A model generated the notes under the pieces. That model ran no database searches and had not been told where the DNA came from. It saw nothing but the letters and a program-made list of their open reading frames with translations. The translations under genes and the position numbers were made by a program. From positions 7,118,831 to 7,182,830 of the forward strand of contig NC_031497.1 in the NCBI RefSeq assembly GCF_000237925.1: a stretch of DNA of 64,000 nucleotides, in the 5' to 3' direction. The DNA comes from Schistosoma mansoni (Eukaryota > Platyhelminthes > Trematoda > Strigeidida > Schistosomatidae). Shown here piece after piece: positions 21,467 to 33,919 of this stretch; the first letter of the stretch is position 1; every line of letters begins with the position of its first letter.

Positions 21467-24400
21467 ATGACGTCTCATGATGAAAGCCGAGTTCATTCGG
21501 AAGTCATGAGGCCGATGCACCTTCTTACAACCAGAGCGAAAATTTTTATAGGTACATGGAATGTCCGGACAATGTGGGAGACCGGCAGAGTCTTCCAAAT
21601 TTCTGCGGAAATGAGGAAATACAACCTGGAAGTGCTTGGAATCAGTGAAACACATTGGACGCAGGTTGGACAACAACGACTGTCTTCAGGGGAACTTCTG
21701 TTATACTCCGGTCATGAAGAAGAAAATGCCCCACATACACAAGGAGTGGCACTGATGCTGTCTAGAAAAGCACAAAATGCACTTATAGGATGGGAATCTC
21801 ATGGACCGAGGATCATCAAAGCCTCCTTCAAAACAAAGAGAGAGGGCATTACAATGAACATCATCCAATGCTATGCGCCGACCAACGACTACGATGAAGA
21901 CGCTAAAAACCAATTCTACGATAGGCTGCAGTCAATCTTCGAGAAGTGCCCAACCAAGGACCTGACCATTCTAATGGGAGATTTCAATGCCAAGGTTGGA
22001 AAGGACAACACTGGATACGAAGACGTCATGGGACAACATGGACTGGGAGGAAGGAACGAAAACGGTGAGAGATTTGCAAACCTATGTGCCTTCAATAAAC
22101 TGGTCATAGGTGGCACCATATTCCCACACAAAAACATACACAAAGCCACTTGGATTTCACCGGATCACACTACACAAAATCAAATCGACCATGTCTGCAT
22201 CAACAAAAAGTTCAGGAGGACGATGGAGGATGTGAGAACCAGAAGAGGAGCTGATATAGCATCCGATCACCATTTGCTGGTCGCCAAGATGAAACTAAAA
22301 CTCAAGAAGCACTGGACAATGGCGCGGACAACATCACAAAAGTTTAACACGGCCTTTCTTCGAGATGCTAACAAACTCAACGAATTTAACATAGCCCTCA
22401 GCAACAGGTTCGAGGCCTTTCATGACCTACTCAATGGAGAGGGAACCACCATAGAGAGCAGCTGGAAAGGTATCAAGGAGGCAATCGTTTCAACATGTCA
22501 GGAGGTTCTGGGCCAAAAGAAGCACCATCACAAGGAATGGATCACTGTTGGTACACTGGATAAAATTGAAGCAAGGAGGAACAAGAAGGTAGCAATCAAT
22601 ATCAGCCGAACAAGAGCAGAAAAAGCCAAGGCACAAGCCGAATACACAGAGGCAAACAAGCAAGTGAAGAGGAGCATCAGGACCGACAAACGTAAATATG
22701 TGGAAGATTTAGCGATGATAGCGGGAAAGGCTGCAAGAGAGGGAAACATGAGACAACTGTATGGTACAACAAAGAAACTTGCTGGAAATTACCGTAAGCC
22801 AGAAAGACCAGTGAAAAACAAGGAAGGCAAAGTAATCAACGATATTGAAGAACAACGAAACAGGTGGGTAGAACACTTCAAGGAACTCTTGAATCGACCA
22901 GCTCCACTGAACCCACCCAACATCGAAGCAGCACCCACAGACCTCCCAATCGATATTGGCCCACCAACAATTGAAGAGATCAGCATGGCCATTAGACAAA
23001 TCAAGAGTGGCAAAGCAGCGGGACCAGACAACATCCCGGCAGAGGCACTGAAAGCAAATGTAACAGCAACTGCCAAGATACTCCACATCCTCTTCAGCAA
23101 GATTTGGGACGAAGAACATGTACCAACAGACTGGAAAGAAGGACTTCTCATCAAGATACCAAAGAAAGGCGATCTGAGCAAGTGCGACAACTACAGGGGC
23201 ATCACTCTCCTCTCAATACCAGGAAAAGTCTTCAACAGAGTATTGTTAAACAGGATGAAGGATTCCGTGGACGCTCAACTTCGAGATCAACAAGCTGGAT
23301 TTCGTAAGGATAGATCGTGCACAGATCAAATCGCAACTCTACGTATCATTGTGGAACAATCAATCGAATGGAATTCATCACTCTACATCAACTTCATCGA
23401 CTACGAGAAGGCATTTGATAGCGTGGACGGGACGACACTATGGAAGCTTCTTCGACACTACGGCGTGCCTGAGAAGATAGTCAACATCATACGGAACTCC
23501 TATGATGGACTAAACTGCCAAATCGTCCACGGAGGACAACTCACCGACTCGTTCGAGGTAAAGACCGGTGTTAAACAAGGTTGCCTACTCTCACCCTTTC
23601 TCTTTCTCCTGGTGATCGACTGGATTATGAAGACGTCAACATCTGGAGGGATGCACGGGATACAGTGGACAGGCAGGATGCAGCTTGACGATTTAGACTT
23701 CGCGGATGATCTGGCTCTTCTATCACAAACGCAACAACAAATGCAGGAGAAAACGACCAGTGTAGCAGCAGCCTCAGCAGCAGTAGGTCTCAATATAAAC
23801 AAAGGGAAAAGCAAGACTCTCCGATACAATACAATATGCACCAATCAAATTACACTTGACGGAGAAGCTTTGGAGGATGTGGCAATCTTTACATATCTGG
23901 GCAGCACCATTGATGAACACGGTGGATCAGATGCAGATGTGAGGGCGCGGATCGGCAAAGCAAGAGCAGCATACCTACAGCTGAAAAACATCTGGAGCTC
24001 AAAACAATTGTCAACCAACACCAAGGTTAGAATTTTCAATACAAATGTCAAGACAGTTCTTCTGTATGGGGCAGAGACGTGGAGAACTACGAAAGCCATT
24101 ATCCAGAAGATACAAGTGTTTATTAACAGCTGTCTACGCAAGATACTTCGGATCCGATGGCCAGACACTATCAGCAACAAGTTACTGTGGGAGACAACAA
24201 ACCAGATTCCAGCGGAGGAAGAAATCAGGAAGAAGCTCTGGAAGTGGATTGGGCACACTTTGAGGAAATCACCCAATTGTGTCACAAGACAAGCCCTCAC
24301 ATGGAATCCTGAAGGTCGAAGGAGAAGAGGAAGACCAAAGAACACATTACGCCGAGAAATAGAGACAGACATGAGAAGAATGAACAAGAACTGGAAAGAA

Positions 24401-24484
24401 CTAGAAAAGAAGGCCCAGGACAGAGTGGGTTGGAGAAAGCTGGTCGGCGGCCTATGCTCCATTGGGAGTAACAGGCGTAAGTAA
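21467..24484 (+). CDS. RTE/SR2-like endonuclease-reverse transcriptase
   Basis: The 1005-aa protein carries the two activities needed for target-primed reverse transcription. The N-terminal apurinic-type endonuclease (about residues 26-275) shows GTWNVRT (29-35), the catalytic Glu of SETHW (E61), YAPTND, GDFN (171-174) and the terminal SDHH (266-269). The middle is a reverse transcriptase: [55 protein letters not shown], and the catalytic FADD at 745-748. The C-terminal part ([30 protein letters not shown], a basic RRRRGRPK stretch, [10 protein letters not shown]) is typical of the RTE/SR2 family. The first in-frame ATG follows GGAAAA, and the stop lies inside the GTAA tail. No stop or frameshift interrupts it. 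The protein acts on genomic DNA using its own RNA as template. Confidence 0.95.
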   Translation: MTSHDESRVHSEVMRPMHLLTTRAKIFIGTWNVRTMWETGRVFQISAEMRKYNLEVLGISETHWTQVGQQRLSSGELLLYSGHEEENAPHTQGVALMLSRKAQNALIGWESHGPRIIKASFKTKREGITMNIIQCYAPTNDYDEDAKNQFYDRLQSIFEKCPTKDLTILMGDFNAKVGKDNTGYEDVMGQHGLGGRNENGERFANLCAFNKLVIGGTIFPHKNIHKATWISPDHTTQNQIDHVCINKKFRRTMEDVRTRRGADIASDHHLLVAKMKLKLKKHWTMARTTSQKFNTAFLRDANKLNEFNIALSNRFEAFHDLLNGEGTTIESSWKGIKEAIVSTCQEVLGQKKHHHKEWITVGTLDKIEARRNKKVAINISRTRAEKAKAQAEYTEANKQVKRSIRTDKRKYVEDLAMIAGKAAREGNMRQLYGTTKKLAGNYRKPERPVKNKEGKVINDIEEQRNRWVEHFKELLNRPAPLNPPNIEAAPTDLPIDIGPPTIEEISMAIRQIKSGKAAGPDNIPAEALKANVTATAKILHILFSKIWDEEHVPTDWKEGLLIKIPKKGDLSKCDNYRGITLLSIPGKVFNRVLLNRMKDSVDAQLRDQQAGFRKDRSCTDQIATLRIIVEQSIEWNSSLYINFIDYEKAFDSVDGTTLWKLLRHYGVPEKIVNIIRNSYDGLNCQIVHGGQLTDSFEVKTGVKQGCLLSPFLFLLVIDWIMKTSTSGGMHGIQWTGRMQLDDLDFADDLALLSQTQQQMQEKTTSVAAASAAVGLNINKGKSKTLRYNTICTNQITLDGEALEDVAIFTYLGSTIDEHGGSDADVRARIGKARAAYLQLKNIWSSKQLSTNTKVRIFNTNVKTVLLYGAETWRTTKAIIQKIQVFINSCLRKILRIRWPDTISNKLLWETTNQIPAEEEIRKKLWKWIGHTLRKSPNCVTRQALTWNPEGRRRRGRPKNTLRREIETDMRRMNKNWKELEKKAQDRVGWRKLVGGLCSIGSNRRK

Positions 24485-24506
24485 GTAAGTAAGTATTTGA
24501 GTTTTA

Positions 24507-27115
24507 TATTTTTAACATCCTAGAGTAAAGTTGTTCATTAAAGTTAATAGTTTTATCTTATGAAATCCATTCACTGAAGATTTTATGACTGTGATAAAAC
24601 AAAAAATTTTAAATCTTTTAAAACCATTTTCACACATCACCTATTCTGACTTTTGCGTCCATCCGTAAAAGTGTAGTTGAAATTTAGTGAATTTGAGTAG
24701 CGTTCTCGTTTAACGATGTCATTATGTAATATTTCGTTGATAAACATCGATCCTTAAGTCTAAATATTATACTCATGTGAAGATGGTCTGTAATAAAACA
24801 TTTTTGTAATAATATCACTAATGTAAATTTAAACTATTTGCAGCTGGTAAGAGGCCTTGAAATATATAATGAATTCACCTTGTTCTGCAAAAATTATTGT
24901 CCACGCTTTAAGTAAACATAGATGGATTTCATGAAATTTTTGAGACAAGCAAGTATCACTATCTATTTTCTGGCTTTAAATTTAAAATACATTTTCTCTT
25001 GTTTCTTTTAGTATTCAACTGTCCAGGCTGACGATTATTCTTTAAATCTTTGCCTTTTTATAGAGAGATGATAAAATACTTCTTGACGAAAATAATCTTT
25101 TCTATGACTGAGTCTATGGACATGCATTATAATCAAGGAATTACGTTGATTTGAATCTTGTCGAGTTCATAGGACACCGCCTGATGAAACTGATAACAAG
25201 TAACTGAGATAAAGTATAGATGTAACGTTTCTATTTAAGAAAAAGACTTTATACCTCTACCATAGAATTTATGGATAGTTAAAAACTGGGTTGTCTAGTT
25301 GGTGTTAAATGGATAATCAAATATTAATTTTGTAAGTTTCTCTTGGAAACCCATTGGGTATACCAGACAGATGATTTCTGAGTTTAAAACCAGTGAGGAT
25401 ATTATCTGACTAGGGTCAAGGTCTGAAAGTCAAGGACGTCACCATGTCGTGTGTAGAGCCATCTCGGAAAAATCGTATTTACAATCCAACCAGTTCTCGC
25501 TGGTAATAAGGTTTCCTTAATAAACAAAAATAGCTGACTTCAATCAGAAGCTCTGTGTAATTGAATTCATCTGTAATAATAAGCAGTCACTTTCTTCGAG
25601 GATTCTTATTGATAAATTGTTGTATTTCCCTTTGTTAATACAAAAGCCTTTTGTATCTACTTATTAGTTGAATGAAACAGAATGAATATTTCAAAGAATG
25701 GCACCGTAAAATATATCAGTTTTTGATTGTAAGTAACACAAATATTCTCTTATGTGACTAGTGTCTTGAAAAAGAAAACTGAATTATTCTAGAATGACAT
25801 CAGCTTGTAAAAAGTATATGTATAGTCCTGGAGTAATGAGTGATATGTTACTGATATAATCATTCTAAATAAAAATACGTTTCTAAGTTATCCCTGATTG
25901 AGATGTGTATGTGCGCTCCTAAGTCATATACTAGGACAAAAGTTACTTAGTTTCTCTGTTGAGTAAACTGTCTGTGAATTATTTAATTTTAAAAGACTCT
26001 TTTTTAAGATTAAAAGAAATAATCTCCTCTAAATGAATGAATTGTTAACTATAAACAGGGAAAGACATTAAAAAAAATTAAAAAGCAGTACAATAAGCTA
26101 ACCGAAATCACTATTTTCTGATACTAGGAAACATCTAACATCTATTCAATGTTTTCCTTATCAAAAGTGTCAAACTTAATGTAAAAGGCATAAATTAACG
26201 AAAGCAATTAATCCATTTAACGTAGATTCATTGAGTGATGAGTTTATTGAACAGTTCCTAGCATATACTAAAAGATTAACCTGTTAGTTCTAATAACTGA
26301 TTAGGGTCATTGTATAGTCTTATTTTAAGGTAATAGATCAATAGAAAGGAAAGTGGATAGCTGTAAGATTAGAAAATAGAACGGTAGTAACAGGTGAAGT
26401 TGAATAAGCTTTGTTATCAGGGGCAATTTATTTGTCAAAAAAACACCATCAAAGTAAAAAGGATGATAAAGTACTATATTTGACACCCTTCTGTTCACTT
26501 TACAAATGTCTGCTAATGATGAATCTGTTTTAATCGAATAACCAGTATCCAGATAATTTCCTTTTAGCTATCTTCTTGCACACTCACTGGATTTTCTTTC
26601 TAGCCATGAAGAATAATATTCTTGAACTTTATTGGGGGAAATAGCCAATACAACTTGATTCATAAAAATGGATGGATTGATTGACGGACACTGGTGGGGT
26701 CGGATGCACAGGGTATCTAATAGGTTTACTTGAAACACAATAAACTCGAATGGGATCCAAAAAAACATATTTTTTAGTTGTTTGAAGTAGTTTTTCTATG
26801 GTTTTTATAACTTTAATGCTTTTGAAATTAACTTTCATGAAAAGCTTCAGTTATACTTTTAAAAGTTTAAGGATGGCTATACAAAATTAAATTATCTTGA
26901 GTTCAAATACTAAATCCAAAACTTCCAGCAATCTATCGAAGATATATCTTTTGGATAATATCAAATATGAAATTAAAGAATGTGATAAATAATGGTTGAG
27001 TACCAAATCGAAATGGCGCTCGCTGAATAAAGCACTGTCAACTGAACTACTTCCTTTAAAATAATAAATATATTTTTGTCATATCTCAATTAGTGGAAAA
27101 AATTGTATTTCCACT
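24507..27115. other. AT-rich DNA, no feature recognised
   Basis: The stretch is 2.6 kb without a supported gene. Short minus frames at 26568-26838 have no domain character. Confidence 0.5.
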
Positions 27116-27121
27116 TATTCA

Positions 27122-27210
27122 GAGTAAAGTGGCTTACATTAAGTCACGAAACGCCAGAAATATAATTTTTCTACTAATTGGGATATAACAAAAAATATAT
27201 TTATTTATTA
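27122..27210 (+). repeat. Hammerhead-like retroelement remnant, copy 2
   Basis: This relative of 2175-2260 reads AAGTGGCTTACATTAAGTCAC, then GAAACGCCAGAAATATAATT and TTTCTACTAATTGGGATA. The CTGANGA box has decayed (TCAGAGTAA), while the helix II-like stem GTGGCT/AGTCAC and GAAAC remain. Confidence 0.4.
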
Positions 27211-27567
27211 TTAACTTCCTACCAAATTCTCAATTTATATGGAACTATCAAGTCCAAGCTTCCCATCAATAGAGATATACTTCCTTTGAAATTTTTATAT
27301 ACTATATTAGTATATTGCAAGTTCATTTGAATAGTTCTTTGAGTGTACTGGTCGCTTTTTTAGAATGCCATCATAACAGTAACATACATAATATCACAGA
27401 ATTTAATGATGATAGTGAAAAGAATTTCATTTTGGTTCTAGCTAATCATGTTAATAGGATGATATTTATTGACTTAAGAATTAATAGTATTAGCGTGAAC
27501 TTAGGGATACCAGTTTGATTGACTTCTTTTATTTATTGTATTTTACTTCTTCAGATAAACAATTAGA

Positions 27568-28120
27568 TTTACATCTGATCACACATATACTTGTTAAGAA
27601 CATTTATATATATATATAAATAAAAGGTCACCTACAGTAGAAATGGGGGTAAGAGGAGACCAAGATAATAAGAAATAATTTGAAACCTAATCACNNNNNN
27701 NNNNNNNNNNNNNNNNNNNNNNNNNNNNNNNNNNNNNNNNNNNNNNNNNNNNNNNNNNNNNNNNNNNNNNNNNNNNNNNNNNNNNNNNNNNNNNNNNNNN
27801 NNNNNNNNNNNNNNNNNNNNNNNNNNNNNNNNNNNNNNNNNNNNNNNNNNNNNNNNNNNNNNNNNNNNNNNNNNNNNNNNNNNNNNNNNNNNNNAAAAAA
27901 AAAAAAAAAATAAATAATAAAAATAATATAAAATAACAAAAAACAAATAAAGGGAGAAATAAGTTTAATAATTACTCAGGGGTGATTTCGGTGTCCATAT
28001 TGTTTTATAATTAATCCTTGTGTGTTTTTTTCCCCCCCCCCCCCCTTTTTTTTTGGTGTCGGCCTTTCATTTTCTATATATATATAAATGTTCTTAACAT
28101 GTATATGTGTGATCGGATTG
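27568..28120. repeat. Inverted repeat flanking the assembly gap
   Basis: The left arm (about 27568-27632) reads CTGATCACACATATAC, TTGTTAAGAACATTTATAT, (TA)n, then AAAAGGTCACC. The right arm (about 28052-28120) is its reverse complement with few changes (GGCCTTTCATTTTC, (TA)n, ATGTTCTTAACATG, TATATGTGTGATCGG). Between the arms lie the gap, a poly-A run, and a C14 run followed by T9. This is either a foldback element or an assembly artefact around a hairpin. Confidence 0.75.
27695..27894. other. Assembly gap, 200 N
   Basis: There are exactly 200 consecutive N, so the size is probably a placeholder. Translated frames across it are artefacts. Confidence 0.99.
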
Positions 28121-28124
28121 TTCG

Positions 28125-28608
28125 AAATGTATTACACTAATATATCACATAGTTCTGATGATCTTAGTCGTCTGATTACACTATTGAAATTTATCAAAGG
28201 GACTAATTGCATTAGATTTACATCTATTTAAGACTCTTATTGAATCAATAATCAATCAATTTGTAAACTTTTATTTAAATGTACTCATTATTTGATAACA
28301 AGTTACTCATTTAAATAACATTACTAACAATACTTTCAAACAAAATTCGGCCATTTTACTTAAACAGGTTGAGATAAATAAAATAAAACTCTTTTTCTTG
28401 AAGTTCATTTAAACAAAAGAAATCTTAATGAGTTGTTAGGCGTACAGTTGATTTTTATCAAATTTGTATACTCATCTATCAACCTTTCTTAAGAATTCAT
28501 ATACACAACATTTAAGAGTTGAAAATCACCATGTTATAATCTTTCAAATTACTCATAATTACATATGTTTGACCTATAAACTAAATGACTCCCGCCCTAA
28601 AAATTGAA

Positions 28609-28679
<71 letters not shown>

Positions 28680-31450
28680 ACATTTATTGAGGAAACGCCA
28701 TCATATGCTAATTAAACCCAGATGGCAATTGAGTCTCTAAAGATAAAAAATAATACATTGAAGACAGACTAAGAGAATAAGTTGAAAACGATTATAAAAG
28801 CACTAAAAACAATATGATAAACCAATGAGAAATATAAGTAAGATAACATTTATTATGTTTATCTATGAAATTATTTGATTGACGGTTGTTAGTGCAAAGA
28901 AATATTAATGTACTCCAATTTCCTGACAAAATAAACCAAACACTTGGATATAATCGAAAACGGGTTAAAAAAATAAAATGAAATCATTGGGCGTCATAAG
29001 CTATGAGTAGATAAGGTGTGTAAATGAATTTCATGATAAATTATAATACATAGATATCACCATTTTAGTATAATTAGTGTCGGTTCAATCGATAAAAAAT
29101 AACTTGAAAATTGGTGAAATTGTTTGTTTTCCTTGTAGGTTGTACCCTCTTATTTCTTCAGGTTTAAGAGGAAATACATTGATAGTAACAGTGTTTAAAG
29201 TTGTCATAGAAATGTGTAAACATATAAAGAGTTGGTCTAAATAGAGAGTTGGTTACTAAATAATCGTTATTATCTAGAAGTAAAGAATGGTATCTGGCAT
29301 AGTTTCTTATATATTCATTGATGCGTATCATTCTATTTTGATTTTAAATGAATGGAAAAACAAAGGTGAACAAGTTTTTATTATGACACAGAATGTTACG
29401 GAGGAACGTTTTTGAACGTACAAACAACAACAATCAGAGAGATATACAAAATTAACTTATCTAACAATACCCTTCTTTAAGAAGAACACTAAAACGGTAC
29501 ATTAAATTAAACCAATGTATTGGGTGTTTCACTGCACATTAAGAGTTGATCAGTCGGTAATTAGTATTTAAATCAAAATGAATAGATGAAGTTAATCTAC
29601 ATCTTGTCCAGGTTTTATTTTGATGGCGAAGCACTTGATAAATGTTTCATCCTAGCATAGAACTCATAAGTAGTGCATACACACGGTCTTTGAGGTACCT
29701 TCAGAGCACCAAGTTAGTATCCGCTAGTTTGCACTTCAATTCATGATTATTACAAAAAATTTTGAAATAATCCAAATATGTTTAGAACATTTTTATGAAC
29801 ATAGAAATGAGACTGAAGGTAATATATTCGGAAACATGCGATGTAAGGATTAAAATGTCAGAATCTTGTGATAACAAAAGTATTAAGAGAGAAGACTAAT
29901 ATTGTTTGAGTTATATTACAATATAAAACGATTCTGACCGACATTCCATGTTAGGCTAGCTTATCATCCTACACTTTTATCGAAAATATACAATATTTTG
30001 GGACAAATTCCGGAAAAATAAGCACAAAAAATATTTAAGCTGATGATATTAATTAGTTAAAGATCATTATTAGTGACGGTCTGAATGAAAGTATTATCCA
30101 AACAGTCAGTCTGTTGGAGTGAATTTTGAATGTGAAATTTTAATAAGACTGATTTACTACTAGATACGATCTTTCCTGACACATTGCCAGGAAACAAGTG
30201 CGAAAGAATCATAAAAGAAGGACACTGTACATTTTTATTTTGAATATGATTTGTTTTCAATAAGTGCTTATATATATGTATGGAATTATTATATTCTTAA
30301 ACTAACTGTTTATTAAATCGCGTATTCTGTTGCCTTGTACTAGCTGTGATCAGACGCGTTTTGGGAACAGACGTTCCCTTAATTTTTAGATCATATCTCA
30401 TACGAGTTACATAACTTTTCGAATTTTCAAGCATTTTACTGTTGCATTTTTACTTCAGCTATTCTGAGTAATTTGATGGTAGTAGCAACTGTTTCTCCAT
30501 ACTCTCCATCCACATAATAAACCAACGTCGTTGCTTAGCAACACGTAAAACAATTTATGAGTATGAAAAGTACTTATTATACACACAAATTAGCATCACT
30601 TTGACGACCAACCATCGACTATCACGCAACTACATTTTTAATTATCTTCCAGTATTGCTACTATAATAACTGCTAAAACTTTTCTCACATTTCATACAAA
30701 TAGTACCCCTATCAGTAGTTATCTATAACATAACTCAAAGTTACACACACATTGGTTCAATATGTACAGTTCTTTTTCCATATCAGTATGAAAAATAAAT
30801 CATTTTTTATTGTTTAATACTCAGAATATGTACGCTGTGAAATATCACATCCAGTTTTATCAGTAGTGTATACTTAGCCAACCAAAAAATTTAATAATAG
30901 AATAAACCATTTGCTATGACAACCATAATGAACAAGTTGCTTAGTAACCACGGTCTCGGAAAATTTAAATTTCACAAATTTCCAGTCTATCCTCTTGTTC
31001 TATGTATCCTTATTATAATTGATGGCCATATTAATTCTTTATTACTAAATACATTGGTAATTAAATAAATAGATGAGTTGGTAACTAAGTGGCTATATGG
31101 TTTATAGGGTTGGTCTCGATTACTCAACTTTGTTTCTGTTTGATTTAAATAAAATGAATTTTACGCTGAATTCACATTCCCGACCTTGTTTTATTTTTCA
31201 GTCCTCTGAGAAATGTATTAAAAGTATAAAACAACAGTGTCTAATTAATATATTTTCGTAAATGTTTGCACTAAAAGTTAAAGGATGTGATAAAAATTAA
31301 ACAGAGAGCGATTATTTTACAGTTTAAATGATATATTAAATACCTCAATACGTACATACATATACAGTACAAACAAAACAAACACTAATTTAATGAAATG
31401 CACACAATGTGCTTAAAATTCTGGCGTCAATAAGTTAAACCAAATACTTG
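28125..31450. other. AT-rich DNA with a long (TA)n microsatellite
   Basis: A (TA)n run of about 62 bp lies at 28613-28675. The remainder is AT-rich with no supported gene. A 67-codon minus frame at 30057-30260 has no recognisable character. Confidence 0.6.
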
Positions 31451-31454
31451 AGAT

Positions 31455-31700
31455 TCAACTTAGTATTGTTTGTTTGAATCTTCACATTGATGTTCAGAAC
31501 TGCAACTGGTCAGTCTCTTATTGGCATATGTGCATACTGTGCGTATTGCCTTGATATAGCCTAAATTCATAAGCATGGTAAGCAAAGATGGATAGTGGCT
31601 ATCAGTGGAATCCAGGACGCGCGTTTCGTCTTGTTTGGGACTCGTCAGCTGGATGTACCTGCATCTCAGAGTTGATGTTCACTCTGTGACTCGAACCCAG
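31455..31700 (-). repeat. Smα-like hammerhead SINE, copy 4 (core intact)
   Basis: On the minus strand the hammerhead runs from 31654 to 31609: helix I ATCCAG/CTGGAT, CTGACGA, helix II GTC/GAC (the fourth pair C against A is lost), GAAA, helix III ACG/CGT, cleavage triplet GTC. Just upstream, at about 31690-31700, is GGGTTCGAGTC, a good pol III box B. Downstream (31600-31455) is the SINE body, ending GATTCAAACAAACAATACTA. The 68-codon plus frame at 31605-31811 runs through this repeat and is not a gene. Confidence 0.85.
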
Positions 31701-31990
31701 TGCAGTGAACAAAACAACGGTTGGGGACAATCGAATGTATTTAAGCAAAAATTACAGACTATCTCAGTAAATTCTGATAACCAAACAATGAACAGTCAAT
31801 TTGCAAATTAACAACCAATTGTTTCAATCTTCTCTGTTTCTTCTCTAATTTCATTGCTCATGCATTTTCCAAACGATTGCGCTTTATTTCAGTTCTTTGC
31901 ACATCGGTCTTCTGGCAAAATACATTCTATGTCTGACCAACACCATATACTACTTATATAGATATAAGTAGACCACACCACACCAGTACC
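31700..31990 (+). repeat. R1 dispersed repeat, copy 4
   Basis: R1 landmarks in order are GGTTGGGGACAATCG, AATGTATTTAAGC, AAAATTACAGACTATCTCAG, CCAAACAATGAACAG, TTTGCAAATTAAC, TCTGGCAAAATACATTC, ATACTACTTATAT and CCACACCACACCAG. It sits between the two inverted Smα-like copies. Confidence 0.75.
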
Positions 31991-32014
31991 TTTCGCTTCA
32001 AACGCCATCGCGTT

Positions 32015-32135
32015 ATCCAGAGTGAACATCAACTCTGAGATGCAGGTACATCCAGCTGACGAGTCCCAAATAGGACGAAACGTGCGTCCTGGATTCCACT
32101 GCTAGCCACTATCCATATTTGCTTACCAAATAGTT
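32015..32135 (+). repeat. Smα-like hammerhead SINE, copy 5 (core perfect)
   Basis: This is the best ribozyme of the window. Helix I is ATCCAG (32050-32055) with CTGGAT (32089-32094). CTGACGA is at 32056-32062. Helix II is GTCC (32063-32066) with GGAC (32073-32076) around a six-base loop. GAAA is at 32077-32080. Helix III is A80-C81-G82 with C85-G86-T87 and a two-base loop. C88 is the cleavage-site residue of GTC. Every core residue matches the hammerhead consensus. After the ribozyme come CCACTGCTAGCCACTATCC and TTTGCTTACC. Confidence 0.88.
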
Positions 32136-32139
32136 GTGG

Positions 32140-33350
32140 TTTGGTTCGCATGTGTTTATTGGCGTTTAAATATCGATCACAATATAGCGATAAACAAATG
32201 AGATGCTATCGTTAAACTGAAGAGATCCAATAATATAACACACTGTGCACTGATGGCAGTATGTTCAGAACGTCCAATGTAGACTGAGGACTAAGAGTTT
32301 CACTGTTAAATGTTGTGGTTAGGATTAATGTCATTCAATAACCTAGTTTTTTTTTAAATTAGTGTTGAATGTGATCAATAACATAAAAAATAAGCTTGAT
32401 GTCACAATACTAGATTAGTTAGGAAGAAGGCTGAAACTTTCTGTTTAATTTAATTTCCCTCGGGATTATAAATACACCTCATTTTTATGATAGTATTCAA
32501 ACCTATTATTTTTCCCATTGACACATTAGTGAATAACATAAAAAAATAATCCAAGTATATTTCCTGAAGAATAGAAACTACTTATTTTAATAACCATCAT
32601 TATAGTTTGCTAGGAAACATATTATATGGTCATATATATCTATGTTAAGTAAAATTAAATTAAATTGTGAAATTTCTCAACTTCAAACTGATACCATCGC
32701 CGAACAAAGCCATTCAAAATAAGATACCATACTTGATTTAATCATTGGTCCAACTTATTTATAACAGAACAGAATCCTCCACTTGTTATTTTATTGGCTT
32801 ATCATCTGAGATTAATCCACTGAATTTCACTATGTCATTGTGTCCCTAGCACTAAATTTAACACTGAGGTAAGTGTACTGAATTTTTTCCCTAAAAAGCT
32901 TCATATGCCGATTCTGTTTAAAATTTCATTTCAGAATAAAGTCAAACTATTCAATTACGTTTTTTAGTCTCAGTATATACTATCATCTTAAATCACAAAT
33001 GTATACGTTTAAAACAAATACTTAAAAGACATACACTTGTCGTAAAACAGTAAAATAGGTTTGGTCGTTTATGTAAAATATTTTCGCTATTTATTGATTT
33101 TACATGAATAAAATTTATGGTCATCTTCCCTTTCTTCTCCCTAAGGCTCTTAGCATATTTGAACAGATTTTTAGTTCAAGTCTCAGTGTAAGCATAAGCA
33201 CTAGGATCTAAATATATCGTGCTAGCCACAGTCCAAATACATTAAAAACTTATAAATTAAAATAATGTCGATGCTGTCCTCTCAATAACACGTATACCGA
33301 TAGAAACTAATCTTTCGGAGTCTTTATTATCACCATCGAGAAAACTTAGA
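32140..33350. other. AT-rich DNA, no feature recognised
   Basis: No gene or repeat was recognised. Confidence 0.5.
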
Positions 33351-33355
33351 TTCTT

Positions 33356-33680
33356 TCTGTTACGTGCTTATACCCTATTAATATATTACACGATAATATT
33401 TCCAATTAGAACACCGACTTATTGACCAGACCAGCGACACATAAAACAACATGATCAGCCTAGAGTTGACCCTGAATTCTTATTGATCCTCCGAGATGGT
33501 AGCTTCTCGTCTAACCCCGCCTGTTCAGTTCGGAAGATCAATATCAGCCTCCACTAAATGAATCATGTATTTCAGACGCCTGCAGTTTATATACAAGTAA
33601 ATCAGATCACATCATACCAAAAATAGAAAATGACAATTACACAAGACCAAGGCAAAAGGTGGCTTTAAATGTGAGAGACT
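33356..33680 (-). mobile_element. LTR-like fossil, family A, minus copy
   Basis: Read on the minus strand it follows the copy at 16100-16475: TTTTCTATTTTTGGTATGAT, a TATATAAAC promoter-like box, ATACATGATTCAT, a GGTCAATAAG polyadenylation-like block, TCTAATTGG and TTAATAGGGTATAAGCACG. It is more diverged than a recent pair would be. It is a solo, non-coding relic with no internal region attached. Confidence 0.5.
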
Positions 33681-33808
33681 ATAACTAATAAATTGGAAAT
33701 AACTTAAGGATAAAAAATCGTACATAAGTAGTCAATAGTTCAAATGGAAGCTTATAATAAGAAGAATATGAATGTAAATATAACATAGTTACTTACCACT
33801 TACACAAT

Positions 33809-33825
33809 AATATATATATATATAT

Positions 33826-33912
<87 letters not shown>

Positions 33913-33916
33913 GATA
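33809..33916. repeat. (TA)n-(GATA)n compound microsatellite
   Basis: A (TA)9-10 run passes directly into about 22 GATA units with two AATA interruptions. Confidence 0.98.
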
Positions 33917-33919
33917 AAG

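Larger units (their letters stand above)
21281..24506 (+). mobile_element. Full-length SR2-like RTE LINE with 13-bp target-site duplication
   Basis: The element body is 21294-24493, about 3.2 kb. It is bounded by an exact direct repeat TATTTGAGTTTTA at 21281-21293 and 24494-24506, the expected product of target-primed reverse transcription. It starts with a GC-rich 5' UTR of about 170 nt, holds one long ORF, and has almost no 3' UTR, ending in (GTAA)n as RTE elements usually do. The perfect duplication and uninterrupted ORF mean the insertion is young. It contrasts with the two decayed relatives at 0.33 and 13.56 kb and is a plausible autonomous source copy. Confidence 0.92.

Noticed and set aside
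22709-24462. Several minus-strand ORFs of 114-205 codons inside the LINE
   Set aside because: They are shadows of the plus-strand endonuclease/RT frame and have no family character.
25290-25520. Possible diverged SINE
   Set aside because: A GAGTTTAAAACC resembles box B, but no other landmark of a family matches.
27632-27946. ORFs across the N block
   Set aside because: They are translations of the placeholder gap, not sequence.
31605-31811. 68-codon ORF
   Set aside because: It reads antisense through a hammerhead SINE into R1.
33809-33916. CRISPR-like array
   Set aside because: The regular units are a simple GATA microsatellite without spacers.
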